A DNA stretch of 64,000 bases, taken from Actinomadura rudentiformis. GTDB lineage: Bacteria; Actinomycetota; Actinomycetes; Streptosporangiales; Streptosporangiaceae. This document shows positions 44,462-52,513 of this stretch, in pieces. Each line of letters starts with the position of its first letter. Position 1 is the first letter of the stretch. Under the pieces are notes generated by a model, which searched no databases, had not been told where the DNA came from, and saw only the letters and a list, made by a program, of their open reading frames with translations. Position numbers and translations under genes: made by a program. Where the stretch lies: NCBI RefSeq assembly GCF_008923185.1, contig NZ_WBMT01000005.1:310001-374000 (forward strand), written 5' to 3'.

Positions 44462-44547
44462 GGTTCGGACCTTCGGTTGACGCCGGGTGCGTAAAGCTCG
44501 GCTTTCAACGAGCCTGCCTCCGGCGCCCTCCGAGGCGGGAGGGGGTA

Positions 44548-44558
44548 AACCCCCATAT
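44548..44558 (-). promoter_or_regulatory. shared motif upstream of DUF5999 copy 2
   Basis: Minus strand ATATGGGGGTT, 87 bp before the start codon, matching the element before copy 1 at 10 of 11 positions. TTGAAAGC about 40 bp closer to the gene also has a counterpart (TTGAAGC) before copy 1. Confidence 0.5.
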
Positions 44559-44564
44559 CGCCAC

Positions 44565-45188
44565 CTATCCGTTACCCACCCCGTAGGTCGCGGCCTTGGT
44601 GAGCAGGCGGGTGCGGTCTTGCCAGGCCCGTTCCCATTGGCGGGTCAGTGCCGGGTAGATGATCAGGTAGCGGAACGGTGCGATGAAGGCCATGTAGAGT
44701 CGTCCGAACAGCCCGTTCGGTTTGACCAGGGCTGCCATGCGCAGTTCGTATCCGCCGTCGCCGGTCGGCACCCAGCCCAGGTGCATGATGTCGTGGACGG
44801 TCTTGTTGGCCAACTCGCGGGCGGCCTCGTTGCCGAGCTGGTACACCTCGGTGAACGGGTCGGTGCAGGGGGTGGCGTCGTTCGCGGTCTGCGCGAGGTC
44901 GCACGGGAGGCGGTCGCGCAGCGAGACAACGCGCCTGCCCAGACCCGCCTGGGGGTTGTCCCAGCCGAGCAGGGCGCCGAGCTTCCAGCGCACCGCGAAC
45001 AGGAACCGGGTCGCGGCGGGTTCCTTGCGAGTGTCATAGGCCGCCTTCAGCGCGTCGAGCATCACGGGGAAGTCGTCGGGTCCGGCGCCGGGGGCACGGA
45101 AGGACCACACGTCCTCGATCCGGAAGTCGCGGGTGAACTCGTGGATCCGCCACGGCTGTGCGGTGTGGGCGGCTTTGGGGATTCGCAT
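44565..45188 (-). CDS. DUF2867-family protein
   Basis: 207 residues. Family pattern: AHTAQPWRIHEFTRDFRIEDVWSFR near the start, RFLFAVRWKLGALLGWD in the middle, TVHDIMHLGWVP and a hydrophobic C-terminal segment (MAFIAPFRYLIIYPALTRQW), so possibly membrane-associated. Function unknown; the fold is related to lipid-binding START-like domains. Divergent from the TetR gene, its probable regulator. Confidence 0.85.
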   Translation of the reverse strand: MRIPKAAHTAQPWRIHEFTRDFRIEDVWSFRAPGAGPDDFPVMLDALKAAYDTRKEPAATRFLFAVRWKLGALLGWDNPQAGLGRRVVSLRDRLPCDLAQTANDATPCTDPFTEVYQLGNEAARELANKTVHDIMHLGWVPTGDGGYELRMAALVKPNGLFGRLYMAFIAPFRYLIIYPALTRQWERAWQDRTRLLTKAATYGVGNG

Positions 45189-45231
45189 CTGTCATTCCTT
45201 CCGGGCCATCGTCGGCGAAACCACTAGTTTC

Positions 45232-45268
45232 GGAACCATTGGTTTCGATACTTATGGTTCCGTATGAT
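45232..45268. promoter_or_regulatory. TetR operator and leaderless promoter
   Basis: GGAACCAT (45232-45239) and ATGGTTCC (45254-45261) are a perfect inverted repeat. TTGGTT (45239-45244) and TATGAT (45263-45268) are spaced by 18 bp and the TetR ATG follows 6 bases after the -10. A second palindromic element, GAAAC-CACTA-GTTTC, lies just upstream at about 45217-45231 towards the DUF2867 gene. Confidence 0.65.
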
Positions 45269-45274
45269 GGGCGC

Positions 45275-45916
45275 ATGTCCGCTCGAAAGCAAGCCCGAAA
45301 CCAGGGAGGCCGTCCCCGGGACGGTCGCGTCGATGGCGCCATCGCCTCCGCCGTGCTGGACCTGCTGGCCGAGGTGGGGTACGCCCGGCTCACGATGGGG
45401 GAGGTGGCCGCGCGTGCCGGCGTGGGCAAGGCGGCGATCTACCGGCGCCACGCCACCAAGCAAGAGATGATCTTTGACGTCCTCGTGCAGGGCCAGTTCC
45501 TGGCCGTGGCGCCCGACCGCGGATCGCTCCGCGCCGACCTGGCCGCCGTGCTCGCCGAGATCGCGGACAGCATGGCCTCACCCCCGCCGGGGACGGTCCC
45601 CGGCCTGCTGGCCGATATCCACGCCGACCCCGCGCTGCTTGACCGGTTCGACGCGAAGTACCTCGACGCCCAGCGCCGGACCCTCACCGAGATCCTGGAC
45701 CGCGCGGTCGCACGCGGCGAGCTCACCACCGGCCCCGACCCGGCCGTCCTCAACGCCCTGCTGGTCGGCCCCATCTTCGCCTGGCTGTTCCTGCTGTCCG
45801 AATCCCCGGACCAGCTCCCCGCACTGACCTCCGCACTTGTCGACGCGGCACTCGCCATCACCAGTCCCCGGCCGGCTGCCGCCCCAGACGATTCCGACAG
45901 TGAAGTGGCGACGTAG
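45275..45916 (+). CDS. TetR-family transcriptional regulator
   Basis: 213 residues. Basic N-terminus (SARKQARNQGGRPRDGR), helix-turn-helix LTMGEVAARAGVGKAAIYRRHATKQEM, and an all-helical ligand domain ending in a Pro/Ala/Asp tail. The ATG at 45275 fits a leaderless transcript. It probably represses itself and the divergent DUF2867 gene. Confidence 0.92.
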   Translation: MSARKQARNQGGRPRDGRVDGAIASAVLDLLAEVGYARLTMGEVAARAGVGKAAIYRRHATKQEMIFDVLVQGQFLAVAPDRGSLRADLAAVLAEIADSMASPPPGTVPGLLADIHADPALLDRFDAKYLDAQRRTLTEILDRAVARGELTTGPDPAVLNALLVGPIFAWLFLLSESPDQLPALTSALVDAALAITSPRPAAAPDDSDSEVAT

Positions 45917-45924
45917 TGCGAGGT

Positions 45925-46785
45925 TCACCGGGCGGTCAGCGCGAGGTACCCGTCCTCCAAGGCGGGCTCCACCGGCCGCGCCTGCGGCGCCGGCGACGCG
46001 GGCGCCACGACCCGGTACCGCATGCCGCCCTCGTGGGGCAGTGCGGACACGACCGTGCCTTCGGCCGGCGGCGGCCCGTCGGTGACGACCGACCACACCC
46101 GGCCCCGCGCGCGGTGGGTCAGCTCCTCGACCGTGCCGCGGAAGATGAGCCGGCCCCGGGAGAGCACCGCCACCTCGCGGCAGGTCTGCGCGACGTCGTC
46201 GACGATGTGCGTGCTCAGCAGCACGGTGCGCCGGCCGGCGAACTGGGCCAGCAAGGTGCGGAAGCGGATCCGCTCCTCCGGGTCGAGTCCCGCGGTCGGC
46301 TCGTCCACGATCAGCAGTTGCGGGTCGGCGAGCAACGCCTGAGCGATGCCGACCCGTTGCCGCATCCCGCCGGAGAAGCCGCGCAGCCGGCGGTCGGCGT
46401 CCCCCGTGAGAGCGACCACCTCGAGCAGTTCCCCGATGCGCCGCCGGCGCGCCGTACGGTCGTCCATGCCCTTGAGCAGCGCGAGATAGTCCAGGAACTG
46501 GCGTGCCGTCAGGTCGGGGTAGACGCCGAGGTCCTGCGGCAGGTAGCCGAGGCCGCGCTGCACGGCCGTGCGCCCGGCGCCCGTGCTCAGGTCGTGCCCG
46601 CCCACGGTGACCCGGCCGGACGTCGGCTGGACCAAGCCGGCGAGGATGCGCATCAGCGTGGTCTTGCCGGCGCCGTTCGCGCCGAGCAGCCCGAACATGC
46701 CGGTGGGCACGACCAGGTCCAGGCCGTCGAGGGCGGCCACCCCGCCACGGTACGTCTTCGTCAGGCCGGAGATCTCGATCCGCAT
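45925..46785 (-). CDS. ABC-2 type exporter ATP-binding protein
   Basis: 286 residues. Walker A GANGAGKTT, signature FSGGMRQRVG, Walker B LLIVDEPTAGLD and H-loop STHIVDDV are intact, as in NodI/CcmA-type exporter ATPases. The C-terminal 70 residues form an accessory domain. It is the last gene of a five-gene minus-strand operon (sigma factor, zinc-finger membrane protein, two membrane proteins, ATPase), with a 33-bp gap to the preceding permease. Confidence 0.92.
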   Translation of the reverse strand: MRIEISGLTKTYRGGVAALDGLDLVVPTGMFGLLGANGAGKTTLMRILAGLVQPTSGRVTVGGHDLSTGAGRTAVQRGLGYLPQDLGVYPDLTARQFLDYLALLKGMDDRTARRRRIGELLEVVALTGDADRRLRGFSGGMRQRVGIAQALLADPQLLIVDEPTAGLDPEERIRFRTLLAQFAGRRTVLLSTHIVDDVAQTCREVAVLSRGRLIFRGTVEELTHRARGRVWSVVTDGPPPAEGTVVSALPHEGGMRYRVVAPASPAPQARPVEPALEDGYLALTAR

Positions 46786-46818
46786 CGGTGTCCTCTGTTC
46801 GTCGTCGTTCGGGTGGCG

Positions 46819-47646
46819 TCAGGCTCGGCGGGCTCGTACCGCGTGGCCCCCGGCGAGCGCGGCGGCCGCGAGCACCAGCAGCACCGCGATGGACAGCCAG
46901 GCGGTCGCCGGCGTCGGGTCCGGCCGCAGGACGTTCAGCGTGGCGCCGGGCACCGGGCCGGCCAGGGTGTCGTCGCCGTCGATGCCGTGGAAGTCGAGCA
47001 GCGCGTCGAGCGGGTAGCCGCCGAGCGGGTGGATGAGGGTCCGCGCGAGCGTCGGCATCATGTCCGGCGCGACCACGTTGCCCCAGAGCCAGTAGCCGAC
47101 GAAGATCACGCGGAACAGCGGAGCGGGCATGATCAGGGGCACCGTCAGCGCGAAGGCGGCGACGAACAGCAGACCCGGCACGATCACCACGGCGCAGGTG
47201 GCCAGCGCCCAGCCGAGCGCGTGCGGGGCGCCGGTGTGCACCGCGTACGCCGCGGCGAGGCCGAAGTACACCGCCAGGATCGGTACGGCCGTCGCGGCCC
47301 CCGCACCGAGGTACTTGCCGGCGAGCCGGGCACCCGGCCGCGCGGGCGTGGCGTCCAGGATCGGCGCCACGCGCAGCCCGTCGTCACGGATGAGCCGATC
47401 GGCGAGCAGGCAGCCGTACCCGATCGACAACAGCGCGTGCACCTGGACCGCCAGGCCGACGACGGCGGACCTGGCCTCGGCCGGCCGCTCGCCGGGGTCG
47501 AACAGGTCACGCAGCAGGCTGCCGCCGATCAGCAGGAACAGCGCGACGGTCAGCGCGGGCACGATCCATACCGACCGTTTGCGGAACTGCATGCGGAACT
47601 CGTACCTCAGGCTCGCGCCGAGCGTGCTCGCGGTCTGGCCGGTCAT
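46819..47646 (-). CDS. ABC-2 exporter membrane subunit
   Basis: 275 residues with about six membrane segments (VWIVPALTVALFLLIGG, IGYGCLLADRLIRDD, VVIVPGLLFVAAFALTV, LSIAVLLVLAAAALAGG). It resembles permeases that pair with NodI-like ATPases. The ATG overlaps the preceding stop codon. Substrate unknown. Confidence 0.85.
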   Translation of the reverse strand: MTGQTASTLGASLRYEFRMQFRKRSVWIVPALTVALFLLIGGSLLRDLFDPGERPAEARSAVVGLAVQVHALLSIGYGCLLADRLIRDDGLRVAPILDATPARPGARLAGKYLGAGAATAVPILAVYFGLAAAYAVHTGAPHALGWALATCAVVIVPGLLFVAAFALTVPLIMPAPLFRVIFVGYWLWGNVVAPDMMPTLARTLIHPLGGYPLDALLDFHGIDGDDTLAGPVPGATLNVLRPDPTPATAWLSIAVLLVLAAAALAGGHAVRARRA

Positions 47647-48338
47647 TCTTCCTCCTCGCCTATGAGCCGTTCCGAGCGCGCCAGCAGGACCAGCGTCAGC
47701 GCGACGAGCGTGGCCGCCGTGCCGAGCAGCGCCAGCCGGTTCCCGGTCCAGTCGCCGGGCACCGCGCCGCGGGTCGTGGCGAACAGGTAGAGCAGCCTTC
47801 CCGGCAGGTGCTGCTGCGCCGGTTCGGCGAAGAACTGCTGGATCGTCCAGAGCGTGGTGACCAGCGCACCGGCCGCCGCCGGGCTGCGGAACACGGCGCC
47901 GGCCGCGAAGCCCACGGCGCCCAGGCCGACGGTCGGCGCCGCCCAGGTGAGCTGCCCGGCGAACGGCCCGTGGTTGGCCGGCCAGCGCGCCCACCAGCCG
48001 GTCGCGATCAGTACGGCCGCAGTCAGCCCGGCGACCATCGCGGCCCATGCCAGCGTCACCGCCATGCGCCGCAGCAGCGTGACGCGGTACGGCGTGGGCG
48101 CGGCGAGCTGCAGTTCCACGGCGGGATCCCGCCCCACCAGCGAGGCGCAGCCGACACCGGCGGCGAGCGGAACCGCCATCTCCAGGGCGCCGAGCAGGAT
48201 GCGGGCCGTCGTCGTGTCGCCCGGCTGCGGGTTGGCGAACGCGGCCGAGACGCCCAGTGTGACGGCGATCGGCGGACCGAGCAGGGCCGCCCATCCCGCC
48301 CGGCGCGCCTCGTACCACCAGAGCGTCATTGGTCTCAC
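47643..48338 (-). CDS. membrane protein of the sigma-linked ABC exporter
   Basis: 231 residues, about six membrane segments. The motif LVGRDPAVELQLAAPTPYR recurs in the next upstream protein as SRRDPATELVAATPT, showing that the two membrane domains are related. It starts at a GTG (48338) overlapping the preceding stop (GTGA). It ends in a Glu run. Probably the second half of the exporter channel. Confidence 0.8.
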   Translation of the reverse strand: MRPMTLWWYEARRAGWAALLGPPIAVTLGVSAAFANPQPGDTTTARILLGALEMAVPLAAGVGCASLVGRDPAVELQLAAPTPYRVTLLRRMAVTLAWAAMVAGLTAAVLIATGWWARWPANHGPFAGQLTWAAPTVGLGAVGFAAGAVFRSPAAAGALVTTLWTIQQFFAEPAQQHLPGRLLYLFATTRGAVPGDWTGNRLALLGTAATLVALTLVLLARSERLIGEEEE

Positions 48339-49321
48339 GTCTGATGGGTAGCGCGCCGGCCGCCGTGCGGTTCACCGCCGAACGGACCAATGCGCCCGGC
48401 CATCACCACGGCGGCGACCCCGAACACGGCGCTCACGGCAAGGACCGCCGCGTTCGTGGACCAGGCGTCCAGGATGAACCTCGTCGGCCAGTCGTCGCGG
48501 ACGAGCACGCCGCCCGCCAGCACTCGTACCGCCCACAGCCCGACGGCTGCGCCGAGCGCGACGTCCGGACCGAACCGGACGGCGACCAGCAGGCTGACCG
48601 AGGACAGCAGCGCCATCGGACCGAGCCAGGCGGCGATCAGCGCGTGCAGGCTCGCCGCCCCGTCCGGCGCGGCGGCGGCCAGCACGGCGGAGGCCGCCAC
48701 CGCGAGCACCAGGTCGTACCCGAACACCAGCGCGAGGCGTACCAGCAGCAACAGCGGTCCCGCCGTCGGGGTGGCGGCGACCAGTTCGGTGGCCGGGTCG
48801 CGTCGTGACCGGTACGTGCCGGCGACACCCGCCGCAGCCACGATCGGGGCGACCAGCGCGAGCACCATGTCGGCGCCGGTCTCGGGACGCGCGGCGGCCG
48901 TCGTCTGAACCAGGACGACGGCCACGCCGAGCGCCATCACCAGCGCCGAGGCGACGGGCACGGCCAGCCGGATCAGCCGGGCCTCGGCGACGACCAGCGC
49001 GGCGGCGTACCGCAGGCGTCTCGTCCAGGGACCGTCACCCGGTGGGCCGGCGGGCTCCTCGATCGCGCTCCGGATCAGCACGGCCCGCACCATCCGCGCG
49101 GCGTCCGGTGCCGCGGCGTCCGGTGCCGCGGCGTCCGGTGCCGCGTCGACCGGGGCCGCGTCGACCGGGGCCGCGTCGACCGGGGCAACGGCGTCCGCAA
49201 TCGCCCGCCAGGCGGTGAGGTCCGCGCGGCAGCGCGCGCAGTCCGCCAGGTGTGCGCGGACCCGGTCACGGTCTGCACCACTCAGCGAGCCGGCGGCGTA
49301 CGCGGGCAGCATCTCGTTCAT
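48335..49321 (-). CDS. zf-HC2 anti-sigma domain fused to an ABC-2-like membrane domain
   Basis: 328 residues. Residues 1-50 carry the zinc-binding anti-sigma pattern (VRAHLADCARCRADLTAW, that is HxxxCxxC). A linker of Val/Pro-Asp-Ala-Ala repeats follows, and then six membrane segments homologous to the next permease (shared RDPATEL..A.PT motif). The ATG overlaps the sigma gene stop (ATGA). A zinc-finger anti-sigma factor whose membrane part is a transporter-like domain could sense the exporter state directly. Confidence 0.85.
   Translation of the reverse strand: MNEMLPAYAAGSLSGADRDRVRAHLADCARCRADLTAWRAIADAVAPVDAAPVDAAPVDAAPDAAAPDAAAPDAARMVRAVLIRSAIEEPAGPPGDGPWTRRLRYAAALVVAEARLIRLAVPVASALVMALGVAVVLVQTTAAARPETGADMVLALVAPIVAAAGVAGTYRSRRDPATELVAATPTAGPLLLLVRLALVFGYDLVLAVAASAVLAAAAPDGAASLHALIAAWLGPMALLSSVSLLVAVRFGPDVALGAAVGLWAVRVLAGGVLVRDDWPTRFILDAWSTNAAVLAVSAVFGVAAVVMAGRIGPFGGEPHGGRRATHQT
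49101..49190 (-). repeat. six tandem 15-bp units in the anti-sigma linker
   Basis: Three copies of GCGTCCGGTGCCGCG (49101-49145) and three of TCGACCGGGGCCGCG (49146-49190; the last with two changes) encode PDAAA and VDAAP repeats between the zinc finger and the membrane domain. Copy number is likely variable between strains. Confidence 0.9.
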
Positions 49322-49878
49322 TCGGGCACCTCCTGAGCGGTGAGCGCGGCGGCGACGGCGGCCCGGGCGTGATGCAGCCGGCTCTTCACCGTGCCGACGG
49401 GAATCGCGAGCACCTCGGCGACGTCGGCGAGCGGCAGGCCGGCCACGAACACCAGGGCGATCACGTCGCGGTGGTGGTCGGGCAGCCGGCCGACGGCGGC
49501 GGCCACCGGTGTGCCGCCCGCCGCCGCGATCGCCACCTCGTCGGGGCCGGCGCCCTGGTCGGGCCGATCGGGCAGGGGGACGCCGATGGTCTCCGGGCCG
49601 GACCGGCCGCGCAACCGGTTGTGCGCCTGGCGGCGGGCGACCCCGAACAGCCATGTGGTCGCCTTCGAGCGGCCCTCGAAGGCGGCGGCCGACCGCCAGA
49701 CCGCCAGCATCGTGTCCTGGAGGATCTCCTCGGCGGCCATCCGGTCGCCGGCCAGCTGGTACAGGTAGCCGAACAGCGCGCCCGCGTGCCGCTCGTAGAG
49801 CCGGGTCAGCGCGGACGCGTCGCCGGCGGCGACCGAGCGCAACAGCGCCTCGTCGCTGCCCGCCTCGGGCCGCGCCAT
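49318..49878 (-). CDS. ECF RNA polymerase sigma factor
   Basis: 186 residues. Region 2 LYERHAGALFGYLYQLAGD, AEEILQDTMLAVWR; region 4 LPDHHRDVIALVFVAGLPLADVAEVLAIPVGTVKSRLHHARA. The ATG at 49878 has GGAGGT 6 bases upstream; the GTG at 49884 overlaps that site. First gene of the exporter operon and paired with the zinc-finger protein. Confidence 0.92.
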   Translation of the reverse strand: MARPEAGSDEALLRSVAAGDASALTRLYERHAGALFGYLYQLAGDRMAAEEILQDTMLAVWRSAAAFEGRSKATTWLFGVARRQAHNRLRGRSGPETIGVPLPDRPDQGAGPDEVAIAAAGGTPVAAAVGRLPDHHRDVIALVFVAGLPLADVAEVLAIPVGTVKSRLHHARAAVAAALTAQEVPE

Positions 49879-50021
49879 CCGCACACCTCCTCCGTCTGAA
49901 GGTAGGTAGCGAGCCGAGGGGCGAACGGTTCACCGAGCCTGGGCTCACCGCGCCTTCGGTGGCCGCGTTCGCGCCTGAAGCGATGATGACGTGAAACGCC
50001 GTCTCCGGAACGCCCGGAGGC

Positions 50022-50546
50022 TCAGGCGTCGCCCACTGCCCTGGGGTCGCTCGCCTCGTCGCCGAGGCTGAGCAGCAGGGTGCGCAGGGTCGCGGCGAGG
50101 TCGTCCTGTTGGTGCTGGTCGAGTGCGGCGAGGATGCGTCGTGAGTTGTCCAGGTGGGCTGCGACGGCGCGGTCGATGAGCTCGCGGCCGGCAGGTGTGA
50201 GAGCGACGATGACGGTGCGCCGGTTGGCGGGGTCGACGTCGCGGGTGACGTAGCCCTTGGCGACGAGCCGGTCGAGCCGGTTGGTGATGGCGCCCGCGGT
50301 CTTCATCGAGTGGCGGGCCAGCGCGCCGGCGGTCATGCCGTCGGGCGGGCCGGCGCGGCGGAGGGTGCCGAGGACGTCGAACTCGCCCATCTGCAGCCCG
50401 AACTCGCTGAAGAGCGTTTGGAACTCGCGCTCGGCGATCCGGGTCAGCCGGGAGAGGCGGCCGAGGACCTGCACAGGGGTCGCGTCAAGGTCGGGCCGGG
50501 CGCGAGCCCACTGCTCCACGATGAGGTCGACGGCATCACGTGCCAC
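50022..50546 (-). CDS. MarR-family transcriptional regulator
   Basis: 174 residues from a GTG with GAGGAG 5 bases upstream. Winged helix: EFDVLGTLRRAGPPDGMTAGALARHSMKTAGAITNRLDRLVAKGYVTR, wing DPANRRTVIVALTPAG. N- and C-terminal helices form the dimer interface. Divergent from the transporter/oxidoreductase unit, with two palindromes between. Confidence 0.92.
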   Translation of the reverse strand: MARDAVDLIVEQWARARPDLDATPVQVLGRLSRLTRIAEREFQTLFSEFGLQMGEFDVLGTLRRAGPPDGMTAGALARHSMKTAGAITNRLDRLVAKGYVTRDVDPANRRTVIVALTPAGRELIDRAVAAHLDNSRRILAALDQHQQDDLAATLRTLLLSLGDEASDPRAVGDA

Positions 50547-50570
50547 GAGCACTCCTCAAGGTTGAACTGT

Positions 50571-50629
50571 TTGACGTCAACGTATCACCGGGCATACGGT
50601 CGGCAACGTTGAAGATTTCAACGTTGAAA
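50571..50629. promoter_or_regulatory. two palindromes between the MarR gene and its target operon
   Basis: TTGACGTCAA (50571-50580) and TTTCAACGTTGAAA (50616-50629) are perfect palindromes sharing the CAACG/TTGAA elements. The second lies 11 bp before the transporter start codon, the first beside the MarR gene. Probable MarR operators for both directions. Confidence 0.7.
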
Positions 50630-50640
50630 GGTTGGCTTAC

Positions 50641-51582
50641 ATGGGCACCGTGTCGCATGCCGCGCCCGCCCCGCTCGCGCCCGCCGGCGGCACTGTGGGA
50701 CTGACCGCGTTGACCGCGGCCGCTCCGGTCAGCTGGGGCACCACGTACCTGGTCACCACCGAGTTCCTGCCACCCGGCCACCCGCTGGTGTCCGGGGTGA
50801 TCCGCGCACTGCCGGCGGGGCTGATCCTGCTCGCCATCACGCGCCGGCTGCCGCACGGCACGTGGCTGTGGCGCTCGTTGCTGCTCGGCACCCTCAACAT
50901 CGGTGCGCTCTTCGCCCTGCTGTTCGTCGCCGCCTACCGGCTGCCGGGCGGCGTCGCGGCGACCCTCACCGCCGCCCTGCCGTTGTTCGTCATCGGCCTG
51001 GCCTTCCTGCTGCTCGGTGAGCAGCCCACGCGCTGGCGGCTCGGCTGGGCCCTGATCGGCGTGGTGGGCGTCGGGCTGATGGTCCTGCGCGGCCAGTTCG
51101 CCTTCGACCTGCTCGGCATCCTGGCCGGCCTCGCAGCCGCCGGCGTGCTGGCCGGTGGGATCGTGTTGACCAAACGCTGGGGACGCCCGGAGGGCGCCGG
51201 CGCGGCGACCATCGCCGGCTGGCAGCTCACCGCCGGCGGTCTCGTGCTCGTTCCGCTCGCCCTTGCGTTCGAGGGGCTTCCGCCCGGGCTGGATCTTCGT
51301 GCGGTCGGCGGCTACGCGTGGCTGTCCGTTGTGGCCGCCCTGCTTTCCTTCCCGATCTGGTTCCACGGCATCGGCCGGCTGCCCGTGGTCGCCGCGGCGT
51401 TCCTCGCTCTGCTGTCACCGACGGTCGCCACGATCCTGGGCTGGCTGTTCCTCGGTGAATCCCTGACGCCGTTGCAGGGCGTCGGGTTCGTTCTCGCGCT
51501 GACCGCCATCGCCGCCGCTCAGCTGACCCCCGACGTCCTCCGCAGCCTGGCCCGTGTCCCCGCCGCCACCAAAGGAGAATGA
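50641..51582 (+). CDS. EamA/DMT-family transporter
   Basis: 313 residues with ten membrane segments in two five-helix repeats (APVSWGTTYLVTTEFLPPG at the start of the first; FLALLSPTVATILGWLFLGE in the second). RhaT/YdcZ-like exporters of metabolites or drugs. AAAGG precedes the ATG. Controlled by the MarR regulator by position. Confidence 0.9.
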   Translation: MGTVSHAAPAPLAPAGGTVGLTALTAAAPVSWGTTYLVTTEFLPPGHPLVSGVIRALPAGLILLAITRRLPHGTWLWRSLLLGTLNIGALFALLFVAAYRLPGGVAATLTAALPLFVIGLAFLLLGEQPTRWRLGWALIGVVGVGLMVLRGQFAFDLLGILAGLAAAGVLAGGIVLTKRWGRPEGAGAATIAGWQLTAGGLVLVPLALAFEGLPPGLDLRAVGGYAWLSVVAALLSFPIWFHGIGRLPVVAAAFLALLSPTVATILGWLFLGESLTPLQGVGFVLALTAIAAAQLTPDVLRSLARVPAATKGE

Positions 51583-51584
51583 TC

Positions 51585-52469
51585 ATGGCGCGTACCGTAC
51601 TGATCACCGGAGCCACCGGCACCGTGTCCACCGCGCTGATGAACGCGCTGGAAGGCGCCGACGTCGACCTGCGAGCCCTGGTCCGCGACCAATCCAAAGC
51701 AAAGCGCCTGCGTGAGCAGGGCGCCGCGGTTTTCGTCGGGGACCTTGATGACCCCGGGTCGCTGCCGCCCGCCTTTGAGGGTGTGCAGGACGTGTGGCTG
51801 CTCACCCCGAACGGTCCGCGTGCTCCGGAGAACAGCATGAACGCCGTGTGGGCGGCACGCCAGGCCGGTGTGGACCGCATCGTGCGGTTGTCGGTCGTCG
51901 GCGCGGCCCACGACGCGCCGACCCGCAGTGGCAGGCTGCACGCCCTGTCGGATCAGGAGCTCCAACGATCCGGCCTGGGCTGGACGATCCTGCGCCCGCA
52001 CTGGTTCATGCAGAACCTGCTGAACGAAGCCGCCGACATCGCCGCCACCGGCACCTTCTCGCTGAACATGGCCGCAGCCCGCCTGGGCATGATCGACGCA
52101 CGCGACATCGCCGACACCGCCGCCCGCGTGCTGCTGGAGGACCCCGGCCGCCACCACGGCCAGATCTACACCCTCACCGGCCCCCGCGCACTGACGTTCG
52201 ACCACGTCGCCCACCACCTGGCAGCCGCCCTCGACAGGCCCATCAGCTACCTGCCGGTCAGCGACGACGCCAAGCGCAAGACCCTGCTCGGCTACGGCTT
52301 GCCGGCCTGGACCATCGACATGCTCCAGGAATACGCACAGGCCTATGTGTCCGGCTGGGGAGACTTCACCACCGACACCGTCACCGACCTCCTGGGCCAC
52401 CCACCACGCGACATCGCCGACTTCGCCCACGACCACACCGAAGCGTTCACCCCAGCCAACGACAACTGA
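51585..52469 (+). CDS. NmrA-like NAD(P)-binding protein (atypical SDR)
   Basis: 294 residues. N-terminal cofactor motif VLITGATGTVSTAL, then DLDDPGSLPPAFEGVQDVWLLTP and RIVRLSVVGAAHDAPT, typical of NmrA/ergot-type quinone or flavin reductases and redox sensors without a catalytic YxxxK. I chose ATG 51585, 7 bases after AGGAG; an ATG at 51579 overlaps the transporter stop but lies too near that site. Confidence 0.88.
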   Translation: MARTVLITGATGTVSTALMNALEGADVDLRALVRDQSKAKRLREQGAAVFVGDLDDPGSLPPAFEGVQDVWLLTPNGPRAPENSMNAVWAARQAGVDRIVRLSVVGAAHDAPTRSGRLHALSDQELQRSGLGWTILRPHWFMQNLLNEAADIAATGTFSLNMAAARLGMIDARDIADTAARVLLEDPGRHHGQIYTLTGPRALTFDHVAHHLAAALDRPISYLPVSDDAKRKTLLGYGLPAWTIDMLQEYAQAYVSGWGDFTTDTVTDLLGHPPRDIADFAHDHTEAFTPANDN

Positions 52470-52513
52470 AACCGCCGCCCGCAGCCACGCACCCGCGTCA
52501 AGGAGAGCGCCTC

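Noticed and set aside
49101..49190. possible satellite or CRISPR repeat
   Set aside because: In-frame 15-bp coding repeats with no spacers.
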